Positions 26,063 through 34,465 of a stretch of DNA of 64,000 nt are shown piece after piece. The notes beneath the pieces are model-generated. The model was not told the DNA's origin. It searched no databases and saw only the letters and a list, made by a program, of their open reading frames with translations. The stretch is taken from positions 75,274 through 139,273 of the forward strand of contig JBJECE010000018.1 in the NCBI GenBank assembly GCA_051870755.1, written 5' to 3'. Numbering within the stretch: position 1 is the stretch's first letter; each line of letters begins with the position of its first letter. The DNA is from W0P28-013 sp051870755. Lineage in GTDB: Bacteria > Bacteroidota > Bacteroidia > Bacteroidales > Paludibacteraceae. The position numbers were made by a program, and so were the translations under genes.

Positions 26063-26607
26063 TGGTTACCGATAGTTTAAAACAAGATTACAAGGAACGT
26101 ATCGTTCCGGCTTTGATGAAACAATTTGGCTATAGTTCCGTCATGGAGTGCCCTCGTCTCGAGAAAATTGTACTGAATCAGGGTCTTGGCATCGCTGTTG
26201 CCGATAAGAAAATTGTCGATACAGCTGTTGACGAAATGACAGCCATTACCGGTCAAAAAGCCGTACAAACACTTTCGAAAAAAGATATTTCGAACTTCAA
26301 ATTGCGCAAAAAAATGCCAATCGGCGTGCGTGTAACATTGCGCGACAAGAAAATGTACGAATTTTTGGAACGCTTGATTCGCGTGGCTTTGCCGCGTATC
26401 CGCGACTTCAAAGGTATTGAATCGAAGTTTGATGGTCGTGGCAACTATACGTTGGGCATCACCGAGCAAATTATTTTCCCTGAAATCAACATCGACAGCA
26501 TTCAGAAATTGTTGGGCATGAACATTACATTTGTAACTTCGGCCAAAACAGACGAAGAAGGTTTCGCATTGTTGAAGGAATTCGGATTACCATTTAAGAA
26601 AAACTAA
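26059..26607 (+). CDS. rplE: 50S ribosomal protein L5
   Basis: 182 residues. L5 binds 5S rRNA and contacts P-site tRNA. Recognised from LKQDYKERIVPALMKQFGY, the KAVQTLSKKDISNFKLR strand and DFKGIESKFDGRGNYTLGI. The two adjacent ATGs at 26059 and 26062 are both possible starts. Confidence 0.98.
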   Translation: MMVTDSLKQDYKERIVPALMKQFGYSSVMECPRLEKIVLNQGLGIAVADKKIVDTAVDEMTAITGQKAVQTLSKKDISNFKLRKKMPIGVRVTLRDKKMYEFLERLIRVALPRIRDFKGIESKFDGRGNYTLGITEQIIFPEINIDSIQKLLGMNITFVTSAKTDEEGFALLKEFGLPFKKN

Positions 26608-26609
26608 TT

Positions 26610-26616
26610 AAAGGAG
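26610..26616 (+). promoter_or_regulatory. Shine-Dalgarno sequence of rpsN
   Basis: AAAGGAG, 7 bases before the rpsN ATG; another clear site in the spc block. Confidence 0.65.
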
Positions 26617-26623
26617 TAAGATA

Positions 26624-26893
26624 ATGGCAAAAGAATCAATGAAAGCCCGTGAGGTAAAACGCGCCAAATTAGTGGCAAAATATGCCGAAAAGCGCAAAGC
26701 CTTGATCGCGGCCGGCGATTACGAGTCGCTGCAACTTTTACCTAAAAACGCTTCGTATGTACGTTTGCACAATCGCTGCAAAATATCAGGTCGTCCACGT
26801 GGCTACATGCGTCAGTTCGGTATCTCGCGTATCGATTTTCGCGAATTGGCTTCGGCAGGTTTGATACCGGGCGTCAAAAAGGCGAGTTGGTAA
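26624..26893 (+). CDS. rpsN: 30S ribosomal protein S14 (zinc-free type)
   Basis: 89 residues. S14 lies in the 30S head. The 89-residue length and a single cysteine (HNRCKISGRPRGYMRQFG) mark the C-minus form, which does not bind zinc, rather than the 61-residue CxxC form. After it comes a 96-base spacer containing a palindrome. Confidence 0.97.
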   Translation: MAKESMKAREVKRAKLVAKYAEKRKALIAAGDYESLQLLPKNASYVRLHNRCKISGRPRGYMRQFGISRIDFRELASAGLIPGVKKASW

Positions 26894-26954
26894 CTATACA
26901 CGAATACAATCGTTTTTGAGTAGAAACAACTAGAGAGAAGTTAACTAAATATTG

Positions 26955-26969
26955 TCCCGATAGTCGGGA
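26955..26969. repeat. Short palindrome in the rpsN-rpsH spacer
   Basis: TCCCGA, loop TAG, TCGGGA. It lies in the longest gap of the spc block (96 bases) and could be a small hairpin or a dispersed palindromic repeat. No T-tract follows, so it is not a classical terminator. Confidence 0.5.
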
Positions 26970-26989
26970 TCAATTTAATCTTAATTTTT

Positions 26990-27385
26990 ATGACAGATCC
27001 AATAGCAGATTATTTAACCAGATTGCGGAATGCAATTAAAGCCAACCATCGTGTGGTTGAAATTCCCGCATCCAATTTGAAAAAGGAGATTACAAAAGTC
27101 CTTTTTGAAAAAGGTTATATCTTGAACTATAAGTTCGTCGAGGAAGGTCCTCAAGGAACTATCAAGGTAGCCTTGAAGTACGATCCGGCAAACAAAGTGA
27201 ATGCCGTTCGTAAACTTATCAGAGTGTCAACACCCGGTTTGCGCAAATATGTGGGCTATCGTGAGATGCCGCGCGTGCTGAACGGCTTGGGCATTGCCAT
27301 TCTTTCTACATCGAAAGGTGTGATGACAGATAAAGAAGCTCGCGAACAGAAAATCGGTGGCGAGGTATTATGTTACATCTATTAA
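26990..27385 (+). CDS. rpsH: 30S ribosomal protein S8
   Basis: 131 residues. S8 binds the 16S central domain and in E. coli regulates the spc operon. Recognised from MTDPIADYLTRLRNAIKA and the C-terminal ISTSKGVMTDKEAREQKIGG-like motif. Ends 13 bases before rplF. Confidence 0.98.
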   Translation: MTDPIADYLTRLRNAIKANHRVVEIPASNLKKEITKVLFEKGYILNYKFVEEGPQGTIKVALKYDPANKVNAVRKLIRVSTPGLRKYVGYREMPRVLNGLGIAILSTSKGVMTDKEAREQKIGGEVLCYIY

Positions 27386-27392
27386 TGGAGGA
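27386..27392 (+). promoter_or_regulatory. Shine-Dalgarno sequence of rplF
   Basis: TGGAGGA right after the rpsH stop codon, 6 bases before the rplF ATG. Confidence 0.6.
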
Positions 27393-27398
27393 TAAGCA

Positions 27399-27950
27399 AT
27401 GTCACGTATAGGAAAATTACCAATAACTATTCCGACCGGGGTTACTGTTACCGTAAAAGACAATGAAGTGGTAGTAAAAGGCCCCAAAGGCGAATTGAAA
27501 CAAGTGGTCGATCCGCTCATCAGCGTCGCTGTCGATGGCAATGTCTGCCATGTGTCGCGTCCGAACGACGAGAAAGAATCGCGTGCCAAACATGGTCTTT
27601 ATCGCGCTTTGATTCATAATATGGTGGTCGGAGTGTCGGAAGGCTATAAAAAAACTTTGGAACTTGTGGGCGTAGGTTATCGCGCAGCCAACAATGGTCA
27701 AGTATTGGAGTTGGCTTTGGGATACACGCACAATATTTATTTGGGCTTGCCGGCCGAAGTAAAGGTTCAAACGGTGTCCGAACGTAACCAAAATCCGCTG
27801 ATTATTTTGGAAAGCGCCGATAAACAACTCATTGGTCAAATCTGTGCCAAAATTCGTTCGTTCCGCAAACCGGAACCATATAAAGGCAAAGGTGTTAAGT
27901 TCCAAGGCGAAATTATTCGTAGAAAAGCTGGTAAGACGGCTGGTAAGTAA
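27399..27950 (+). CDS. rplF: 50S ribosomal protein L6
   Basis: 183 residues with the two tandem L6 folds. L6 lies near the sarcin-ricin loop and the elongation factor site. Recognised from MSRIGKLPITIPTGVTV, VVKGPKGELK and the C-terminal RKPEPYKGKGVKF motif. Confidence 0.98.
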   Translation: MSRIGKLPITIPTGVTVTVKDNEVVVKGPKGELKQVVDPLISVAVDGNVCHVSRPNDEKESRAKHGLYRALIHNMVVGVSEGYKKTLELVGVGYRAANNGQVLELALGYTHNIYLGLPAEVKVQTVSERNQNPLIILESADKQLIGQICAKIRSFRKPEPYKGKGVKFQGEIIRRKAGKTAGK

Positions 27951-27974
27951 GTTTTGTAAAAATACAATACAATT

Positions 27975-28319
27975 ATGATTGAGAAAATAGCAAGAAGACT
28001 GAAGATAAAAGCTCATATACGTCGTACAATAAAAGGTACGGCCGAGCGTCCCCGTTTGACGGTATTTCGTAGCAATGCGCAAATTTACGCACAAGTTATC
28101 GACGATAAAGCAGGGAAAACATTGGCAGCCGCATCATCGCTCGCCATCAAAGAGAAGATGACCAAAAAAGAACAAGCTGCCAAAGTTGGTGCATTGATTG
28201 CACAAAATGCGCAAGCAGCAGGTATAACTACAGTGGTGTTTGACCGCAATGGTTATTTGTACCACGGAAGAGTGAAAGAATTGGCAGATGCTGCCCGTAA
28301 TGGTGGACTTAAATTTTAA
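27975..28319 (+). CDS. rplR: 50S ribosomal protein L18
   Basis: 114 residues. L18 binds 5S rRNA with L5. Recognised from the basic N-terminus, RPRLTVFRSNAQIYAQVID and the end FDRNGYLYHGRVKELADAAR. Confidence 0.98.
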   Translation: MIEKIARRLKIKAHIRRTIKGTAERPRLTVFRSNAQIYAQVIDDKAGKTLAAASSLAIKEKMTKKEQAAKVGALIAQNAQAAGITTVVFDRNGYLYHGRVKELADAARNGGLKF

Positions 28320-28331
28320 TACACAACAACT

Positions 28332-28850
28332 ATGTCAGAAAATAATAACAGAGTAAAAAACACAAACGATAGCGAATTGCAAGAACGTTTGGTTGCCGTT
28401 AACCGTGTTACAAAAGTTACCAAAGGTGGTCGTACCTTTACGTTTGCCGCCATCGTTGTTGTGGGTAACGGCAATGGCATTGTCGGTTGGGGCTTGGGTA
28501 AAGCCGGCGAAGTTACCGCCGCCATTGCCAAAGGCGTCGAAGCTGCCAAAAAGAATTTGATACGCGTGCCCGTGCTGAAAGGTACTGTGCCTCACGAACA
28601 AATCGCTCGTTTCGGCGGTGCCGAAGTGATATTGTTGCCGGCCTCGCAAGGTACCGGTGTGAAAGCCGGTGGCGCTATGCGTGCCGTACTCGAAAGCGTC
28701 GGCATTACCGATGTGTTGGCCAAATCGAAAGGTTCGTCGAACCCGCACAACTTGGTAAAAGCCACATTTGCTGCCCTCAGCGAAATGCGCGATGCCTACA
28801 CAGTAGCCCACAATCGCGGCATATCTATTGACAAAGTGTTTAACGGATAA
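28332..28850 (+). CDS. rpsE: 30S ribosomal protein S5
   Basis: 172 residues. S5 forms part of the mRNA entry and of the accuracy centre. Recognised from the S5 double-stranded-RNA-like fold with VNRVTKVTKGGRTFTF, VGNGNGIVGWGLGKAGEV and GSSNPHNLVKATFAAL. Confidence 0.98.
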   Translation: MSENNNRVKNTNDSELQERLVAVNRVTKVTKGGRTFTFAAIVVVGNGNGIVGWGLGKAGEVTAAIAKGVEAAKKNLIRVPVLKGTVPHEQIARFGGAEVILLPASQGTGVKAGGAMRAVLESVGITDVLAKSKGSSNPHNLVKATFAALSEMRDAYTVAHNRGISIDKVFNG

Positions 28851-28864
28851 AAAACGATACAAAT

Positions 28865-29041
28865 ATGGCAAAGATAAAAATTCAACAAGTAAGAAGCCGC
28901 ATCCGTTGCCCGCGTGTGCAAAAAGCCACATTGGACGCACTCGGATTGCACAAAATGAATGCCGTAGTTGAGCATGAAGACACACCGTCTATTCGCGGTA
29001 TGGTCGAAAAAGTCAAACACTTGGTAAAAGTCGTTGAATAA
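28865..29041 (+). CDS. rpmD: 50S ribosomal protein L30
   Basis: 58 residues read from the ATG at 28865 to TAA at 29039-29041. It begins MAKIKIQQVRSRI and contains KATLDALGLHKMN and RGMVEKVKHLVKV, the standard L30 pattern. It lies between rpsE (14 bases) and rplO (35 bases), the usual place. Confidence 0.97.
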   Translation: MAKIKIQQVRSRIRCPRVQKATLDALGLHKMNAVVEHEDTPSIRGMVEKVKHLVKVVE

Positions 29042-29076
29042 TTGAGAGTTATAAACTTATAAAAAAACAGACGAAA

Positions 29077-29523
29077 ATGGATTTAAGTAATATCACCCCA
29101 GCAGCGGGTTCTGTAAGAACAAATAAACGTTTGGGACGTGGTCCCGGTTCCGGCAAAGGCGGCACCTCGACACGCGGTCACAAGGGCGCAAAATCGCGTT
29201 CGGGTTACAAACGCAAAATTGGTTTCGAAGGCGGTCAAATGCCTTTGCAACGTCGTTTGCCGAAATTCGGTTTTAACAACATCAACCGTGTTGAATTCAA
29301 AGCGGTGAACTTGGATGCCCTCCAAACTTTGGCCGAGGCCAATAATTTGACCAAAATCGATAAAGCCGCCATGGTGCAAGCAGGCATCATTAAAGCAAAA
29401 CATTTGGTTAAAATTTTGGCCAAAGGTACATTAACCGCAAAAATCGAAGTCGAAGCAGATGCGTTCTCGAAAGCAGCCGAAGATGCAATTGTGGCTGCCG
29501 GCGGAAGCGTCGTAAAACTCTAA
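29077..29523 (+). CDS. rplO: 50S ribosomal protein L15
   Basis: 148 residues. Late-assembly protein of the large subunit. Recognised from the glycine- and arginine-rich N-terminus (KRLGRGPGSGKGGTSTRGHK) and FEGGQMPLQRRLPKFGF. secY starts four bases after its stop. Confidence 0.98.
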   Translation: MDLSNITPAAGSVRTNKRLGRGPGSGKGGTSTRGHKGAKSRSGYKRKIGFEGGQMPLQRRLPKFGFNNINRVEFKAVNLDALQTLAEANNLTKIDKAAMVQAGIIKAKHLVKILAKGTLTAKIEVEADAFSKAAEDAIVAAGGSVVKL

Positions 29524-29527
29524 AACA

Positions 29528-30868
29528 ATGAAATTTATCGAGACTCTTAAAAATATCTGGAAGATCGAAGACCTCCGTTCGAAAATTTTGGTAACACTGC
29601 TGTTTATCTTGATTTATCGTTTCGGATCGTTCATCGTTCTGCCCGGTATTGACCCGAGCGCACTCACTGCACTGAAATCGCAGACGGCCGGTGGTCTGAT
29701 GTCATTGTTGGACATGTTCTCCGGCGGTGCCTTCTCCAATGCCTCGATATTTGCACTTGGTATCATGCCTTACATATCGGCATCTATCGTGGTGCAATTG
29801 TTGACCATCGCTGTACCTTACTTCCAAAAGATGCAACGCGACGGAGAAAGCGGTCGTCGTAAGATGAACCAAATTACACGCTACTTGACGGTTGTCGTGT
29901 TGATACTGCAAGGTTGGGCTTATTTGAAAAACCTTGATTATCAGTTGCGTGGCGCCGGTGCCATCATGGAAACCGGAGTTTGGTTTATGCTCTCGTCGAT
30001 GATTATCATGTGCGCAGGCTCCATGTTTGTCATGTGGCTGGGCGAACGTATGACCGACAAAGGTATCGGCAACGGTATCTCGATGCTGATTATGATTGGT
30101 ATCATCGCTCGTCTGCCGGAAGCAACGGTGCAAGAGTTCATCTCGCGCGCAGGCGCCTCGCAGGGCGGCTTGGTTATGTTTCTCGCCGAACTCGTAGTGC
30201 TGATATTGGTTGTCGCTGCAAGTATTCTGTTGGTGCAAGGCCAACGCAAAATACCTGTACAATACGCCAAACGCGTGGTAGGCAATAAACAATATGGCGG
30301 TGTACGCAACTACATTCCTTTGCGAGTGAATGCTGCCGGCGTAATGCCCATCATTTTTGCACAAGCCATTATGATGTTGCCGATCATGTTCGCAGGTTTT
30401 AATGCCGATGGTGTTAATAACTTTATGCGAGTTTTCATGGATAATACAGGATTTTGGTATAATTTTGTATACGCATTGATGATCATCGCCTTTACCTATT
30501 TTTACACGGCTATCACGGTAAATCCGACACAGATGGCCGAGGATTTGAAACGCAATAACGCGTTCATTCCGGGCATCAAACCGGGTAAAAAGACGGCAGA
30601 GTACCTTGATGAAATCATGTCGCGCATCACATTGCCGGGATCGGTATTCCTTGCATTAGTGGCCATTATGCCTGCATTTGCCAGCATTTTTGGTATCACG
30701 ATGGGATTTGCACAATTCTATGGTGGTACATCGCTGCTGATTTTGGTCGGAGTGGTGCTCGACACGACTCAACAAATCGATGGTCAGTTGCAGATGCATC
30801 ATTATGACGGGTTAATGGCGTCGGGCGGACGTCTAAAAGGACGCTACGGTACGATTGCTGCATATTGA
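29528..30868 (+). CDS. secY: Protein translocase subunit SecY
   Basis: 446 residues with ten predicted membrane helices. SecY is the channel of the SecYEG translocon, through which the many signal-peptide-bearing proteins of this window must pass before T9SS export. Recognised from FRFGSFIVLPGID-like first helix, GIMPYISASIVVQLL, ERMTDKGIGNGISM and the cytoplasmic C-terminal loop. Positioned between rplO and map, as usual in the spc operon. Confidence 0.98.
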   Translation: MKFIETLKNIWKIEDLRSKILVTLLFILIYRFGSFIVLPGIDPSALTALKSQTAGGLMSLLDMFSGGAFSNASIFALGIMPYISASIVVQLLTIAVPYFQKMQRDGESGRRKMNQITRYLTVVVLILQGWAYLKNLDYQLRGAGAIMETGVWFMLSSMIIMCAGSMFVMWLGERMTDKGIGNGISMLIMIGIIARLPEATVQEFISRAGASQGGLVMFLAELVVLILVVAASILLVQGQRKIPVQYAKRVVGNKQYGGVRNYIPLRVNAAGVMPIIFAQAIMMLPIMFAGFNADGVNNFMRVFMDNTGFWYNFVYALMIIAFTYFYTAITVNPTQMAEDLKRNNAFIPGIKPGKKTAEYLDEIMSRITLPGSVFLALVAIMPAFASIFGITMGFAQFYGGTSLLILVGVVLDTTQQIDGQLQMHHYDGLMASGGRLKGRYGTIAAY

Positions 30869-30876
30869 TTTGCACA

Positions 30877-31659
30877 ATGATTTATCTGAAAACCGACGAA
30901 GAAATCGAATTGCTTCGCGAAAGCAGTTTGTTGGTAAGTAAAACCCTTGCCGAATTGGCAAAAATAATAAAGCCGGGCGTTACTACGGCTTATTTGGACA
31001 AGGTAGCGGAGGAATTTATCCGTGACAACGGTGCGATACCGGCTTGCAAAGGTTACGAAGGCTATCCTGCTTCGATATGTGCTTCGGTAAACGATCAAGT
31101 GGTGCACGGCATACCGTCCGAAAAGGCAGTATTGAAAGATGGCGATATTATCTCGGTCGATCTTTGTACATTAAAAAACGGATTTGTGGGCGACTCGGCC
31201 TATACGTTTGCGGTGGGCGACATCTCAACAGAGGTTCAGCGCTTGTTGGAAACGACTAAAGCCGCACTCTATTTGGGCATCGAACGTGCCGTGGAGGGTA
31301 ACCGTATAGGCGATATTTCCCACGCAGTCCAAACGCATTGCGAGGCAGCCGGTTATGGTGTCGTGCGCGAGATGGTCGGCCATGGCGTCGGTCGCTCGAT
31401 GCACGAAGCACCTGAGGTGCCGAACTATGGTCGTCGTGGAGTGGGTCCGTTGTTGCGCGCAGGCATGACTATTTGCATCGAGCCTATGATCAACATGGGG
31501 AAACGTGGTTTGCGTTTCGAGCGCGATGGTTGGACGACGCGCACGGTCGATGGTAAGCCGTCGGCTCATTTTGAGCATGCGGTTGTCGTTCGCAGGGGGA
31601 AGGCCGATATTTTGTCGGATTTCGGAATAATAGAAGATGTGTTGAATAACCAGAAATAA
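30877..31659 (+). CDS. map: Type I methionine aminopeptidase
   Basis: 260 residues. Removes the initiator methionine from nascent proteins. The metal-binding residues of the pita-bread fold are visible: D in SVDLC, D in GFVGDSAYTF, H in MVGHGVG, E in CIEPM and E in FEHAVVV. I choose the ATG at 30877 (MIYLKTDEEIELL), 8 bases after the secY stop, over an in-frame TTG at 30865 that overlaps secY. Confidence 0.97.
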   Translation: MIYLKTDEEIELLRESSLLVSKTLAELAKIIKPGVTTAYLDKVAEEFIRDNGAIPACKGYEGYPASICASVNDQVVHGIPSEKAVLKDGDIISVDLCTLKNGFVGDSAYTFAVGDISTEVQRLLETTKAALYLGIERAVEGNRIGDISHAVQTHCEAAGYGVVREMVGHGVGRSMHEAPEVPNYGRRGVGPLLRAGMTICIEPMINMGKRGLRFERDGWTTRTVDGKPSAHFEHAVVVRRGKADILSDFGIIEDVLNNQK

Positions 31660-31666
31660 AAAATTT

Positions 31667-31885
31667 ATGGCAAAACAAGCGGCAATAGAACAAGATGGTA
31701 CGATAGTGGAAGCACTGTCGAATGCCATGTTCCGCGTAGAGTTGGAAAACGGACATGAGATAACGGCTCACATTTCGGGTAAAATGCGTATGCACTACAT
31801 TCGTATTCTTCCCGGCGATAAGGTTCGCGTCGAAATGTCGCCTTATGATTTGACCAAGGGTCGCATATCGTTTAGATATAAATAA
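31667..31885 (+). CDS. infA: Translation initiation factor IF-1
   Basis: 72 residues, a single OB fold that blocks the A site during initiation. Recognised from MAKQAAIEQDGTIVEALS, FRVELENGHEITAHISGKMR and VRVEMSPYDLTKGRI. Located seven bases after map, a common Bacteroidota arrangement. Confidence 0.98.
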   Translation: MAKQAAIEQDGTIVEALSNAMFRVELENGHEITAHISGKMRMHYIRILPGDKVRVEMSPYDLTKGRISFRYK

Positions 31886-31903
31886 TTTTAAATAAATACA
31901 AAA

Positions 31904-32020
31904 ATGAAAGTAAGAGCATCTATTAAAAAGCGCAACGACGATTGCAAAATCGTTCGCAGAAAAGGACGCTTGTATGTTATTAACAAAAAAAATCCCAAGA
32001 TGAAACAACGTCAGGGATAA
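31904..32020 (+). CDS. rpmJ: 50S ribosomal protein L36 (zinc-free type)
   Basis: 38 residues read from ATG 31904 to TAA 32018-32020. It begins MKVRASIKKR and ends NPKMKQRQG, the L36 pattern. Only one cysteine is present instead of the C-C-C-H zinc site, so this is the zinc-independent form, like S14 in the same cluster. Confidence 0.95.
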   Translation: MKVRASIKKRNDDCKIVRRKGRLYVINKKNPKMKQRQG

Positions 32021-32036
32021 TGTAAAACAAACAGTT

Positions 32037-32417
32037 ATGGCAATAAGAATTGTAGGAGTAGATTTGCCCCAGAACAAGTGTGGGGAAGTTGGATTGACTT
32101 ATATCTACGGAATAGGTCGCAGTAGTGCACGTAAAATTTTGGCTGAAGCCGGTGTCGATTTCGGCAAGAAAGTTCAGGATTGGACTGATGAAGAGGCAGC
32201 TAAAATTCGTGAAATCATCGGCGCAAACTTCAAAGTTGAAGGTGAACTTCGCTCTGAAGTGCAATTGAACATCAAGCGATTGATGGATATCGGTTGTTAC
32301 AGAGGCGTACGTCATCGTATTGGTTTGCCGCTTCGCGGTCAGCGTACCAAGAATAACGCTCGTACGCGTAAAGGTAAGAAGAAAACAGTTGCGAACAAGA
32401 AGAAAGCGACTAAGTAA
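32037..32417 (+). CDS. rpsM: 30S ribosomal protein S13
   Basis: 126 residues. S13 bridges the 30S head to the 50S subunit. Recognised from AIRIVGVDLPQNKCGEVGLT, YIYGIGRSSARKIL and the end RGQRTKNNARTRKGKKKT. Start of the alpha block. Confidence 0.98.
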   Translation: MAIRIVGVDLPQNKCGEVGLTYIYGIGRSSARKILAEAGVDFGKKVQDWTDEEAAKIREIIGANFKVEGELRSEVQLNIKRLMDIGCYRGVRHRIGLPLRGQRTKNNARTRKGKKKTVANKKKATK

Positions 32418-32440
32418 TTAACTGCTAAAAATTAGAAGTT

Positions 32441-32830
32441 ATGGCAAAGAAAACAGTAGCAACCAAGAAAAGGGTAGTGAAAGTTGACGGCGTAGGTCAA
32501 TTGCATGTACATTCGTCGTTTAACAATATTATTGTAACCATCACCAATTCTGAAGGTCAGGTTATTTCGTGGTCTTCGGCCGGTAAGATGGGATTCCGTG
32601 GTTCGAAAAAGAACACGCCGTATGCAGCCCAAATGGCAGCCCAAGATTGTGCCAAGGTAGCGTTTGATCTTGGTTTGAGAAAAGTAAAAGCGTATGTGAA
32701 AGGACCGGGCAACGGTCGTGAATCGGCTATTCGTACGGTGCATGGTGCCGGTATCGAGGTAACCGAAATCATAGATGTTACGCCCCTGCCACACAATGGC
32801 TGCCGTCCTGCAAAACGCAGAAGAGTATAA
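32441..32830 (+). CDS. rpsK: 30S ribosomal protein S11
   Basis: 129 residues. S11 lines the exit site on the 30S platform. Recognised from HVHSSFNNIIVTITN, SSAGKMGFRGSKKNTPYAAQ and the end DVTPLPHNGCRPAKRRRV. Confidence 0.98.
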   Translation: MAKKTVATKKRVVKVDGVGQLHVHSSFNNIIVTITNSEGQVISWSSAGKMGFRGSKKNTPYAAQMAAQDCAKVAFDLGLRKVKAYVKGPGNGRESAIRTVHGAGIEVTEIIDVTPLPHNGCRPAKRRRV

Positions 32831-32849
32831 CCCTTAAAATTCAGAAAAA

Positions 32850-33455
32850 ATGGCAAGATATACTGGACCAAAATCAAAAATCGCTCGTAAATTTGGCGAG
32901 CCAATTTTCGGACCCGACAAGGCGCAATCGCGTCGTAATTATGCTCCCGGCCAACACGGCAATTCGCGTAAGCATAAGACATCGGAGTACGGAACACAGT
33001 TGAAAGAGAAACAGAAAGCGAAATACACTTATGGTGTGTTGGAACGTCAGTTCCGTAATATGTTTGAAAAGGCCGAACGCTCGAAAGGTGTTACGGGTGA
33101 GGTGCTGTTGCAATTGCTCGAGTGCCGCTTGGATAATGTAGTTTATCGTTTGGGCATGGCCAAAACGCGTGCTGCAGCACGTCAGTTGGTTTCGCATCGT
33201 CACATTACGGTTGATGGTAAGGTTGTGAATATTCCTTCGTATAGCGTGAAACAAGGACAAGTTGTTGCTGTGCGCGAGCGCGACAAATCGATGGTTGTCA
33301 TTGTTGATTCGTTGAATGGTTTCAACCATGCCAAATATCCTTGGTTGGAGTGGGATAACAATGCGATGGCCGGCAAATTTTTGCATACGCCGGAGCGTGC
33401 GGATATTCCTGAGAATATTAAGGAGCAACTAATTGTCGAATTGTACTCTAAATAA
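32850..33455 (+). CDS. rpsD: 30S ribosomal protein S4
   Basis: 201 residues. S4 nucleates 16S rRNA folding and in E. coli represses the alpha operon. Recognised from MARYTGPKSKIARKFGE, the S4 RNA-binding domain LECRLDNVVYRLGMAKTRAA-type segment and the VSHRHITVDGKVVNIPSY motif. Zinc-free type N-terminus. Confidence 0.98.
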   Translation: MARYTGPKSKIARKFGEPIFGPDKAQSRRNYAPGQHGNSRKHKTSEYGTQLKEKQKAKYTYGVLERQFRNMFEKAERSKGVTGEVLLQLLECRLDNVVYRLGMAKTRAAARQLVSHRHITVDGKVVNIPSYSVKQGQVVAVRERDKSMVVIVDSLNGFNHAKYPWLEWDNNAMAGKFLHTPERADIPENIKEQLIVELYSK

Positions 33456-33466
33456 TAGTTAATAGT

Positions 33467-34459
33467 ATGGCAATATTGGCATTTCAGAAACCGGAAAAGG
33501 TAATAATGTTAGATGCGAGCAATTCGTTTGGTAAATTTGAATTTCGCCCGTTGGAGCCGAGATTCGGTATTACCATCGGTAATGCTTTGCGTCGCATATT
33601 GCTTTCGTCGCTCGAGGGTTATGCAATTACGTCTATCAAGATAGACGGTGTGGATCACGAGTTTGCGACGATACCCGGAGTGATAGATGATGTTACAAAC
33701 ATTATTCTGAATCTGAAACATGTTCGTTTCAAAGCGGCGCACGAAGATGCCGAAGGGGAACGCATCGTGTTGGAAGTGGCCGGCAAAGAGGTTGTTACAG
33801 CCGGTGATTTGAATCCGCTGTTGACGAATTTTGAGATTCTGAATCCGGACCTTGTGATTTGTCGTATGGATTCGTCGGCGAAAATGCGTATGGAGATGAC
33901 TATCGACAAGGGTCGCGGTTATTTGCCTGCCGATGAGAATAAATCGATTCCCGAAGAGATTGGTACGATTGCAATAGATGCGATATTTACGCCGATTATC
34001 AATGTGAAATATGCCATTGACAACTATCGTGTGGAACAAAAAACCGACTACGAGAAATTGACATTGGAGATTACCACTGATGGTTCGATTCATCCGAAGG
34101 ACGCATTGAAAGAGGCTGCGCGTATTTTGATACAGCACTTCATGCTTTTCTCCGACGACAAGATTGAATTTGATACGGAAGATGCTGCTATGACAGATGA
34201 GTTTGACGAAGAGGCACTGCGTATGCGTCAGTTGTTGAAGAATCGTTTGGTTGACCTCGATTTGTCGGTGCGTGCGCTCAATTGCTTGAAAGCGGCCGAC
34301 ATCGATACGTTGGGTCAATTGTGTTCGACAACACGTGCCGAATTGCTCAAATTCCGTAACTTTGGTCGTAAGTCGTTGACTGAGTTGGAAAGCAAATTGG
34401 CGAGCATGAACTTATCGTTCGGCATGGATCTCTCGAAGTATAAACTTGATAAAGAATAA
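33467..34459 (+). CDS. rpoA: RNA polymerase alpha subunit
   Basis: 330 residues, full length. The N-terminal domain (about 1-230) carries the dimerisation and assembly motif FGITIGNALRRILLSSLEG; the C-terminal domain (about 250-320) carries LVDLDLSVRALNCLKAADI and the FGRKSLTELESKL helix that contacts DNA and regulators. Eleven bases separate it from rpsD and six from rplQ. Confidence 0.98.
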   Translation: MAILAFQKPEKVIMLDASNSFGKFEFRPLEPRFGITIGNALRRILLSSLEGYAITSIKIDGVDHEFATIPGVIDDVTNIILNLKHVRFKAAHEDAEGERIVLEVAGKEVVTAGDLNPLLTNFEILNPDLVICRMDSSAKMRMEMTIDKGRGYLPADENKSIPEEIGTIAIDAIFTPIINVKYAIDNYRVEQKTDYEKLTLEITTDGSIHPKDALKEAARILIQHFMLFSDDKIEFDTEDAAMTDEFDEEALRMRQLLKNRLVDLDLSVRALNCLKAADIDTLGQLCSTTRAELLKFRNFGRKSLTELESKLASMNLSFGMDLSKYKLDKE

Positions 34460-34465
34460 TCCGTT

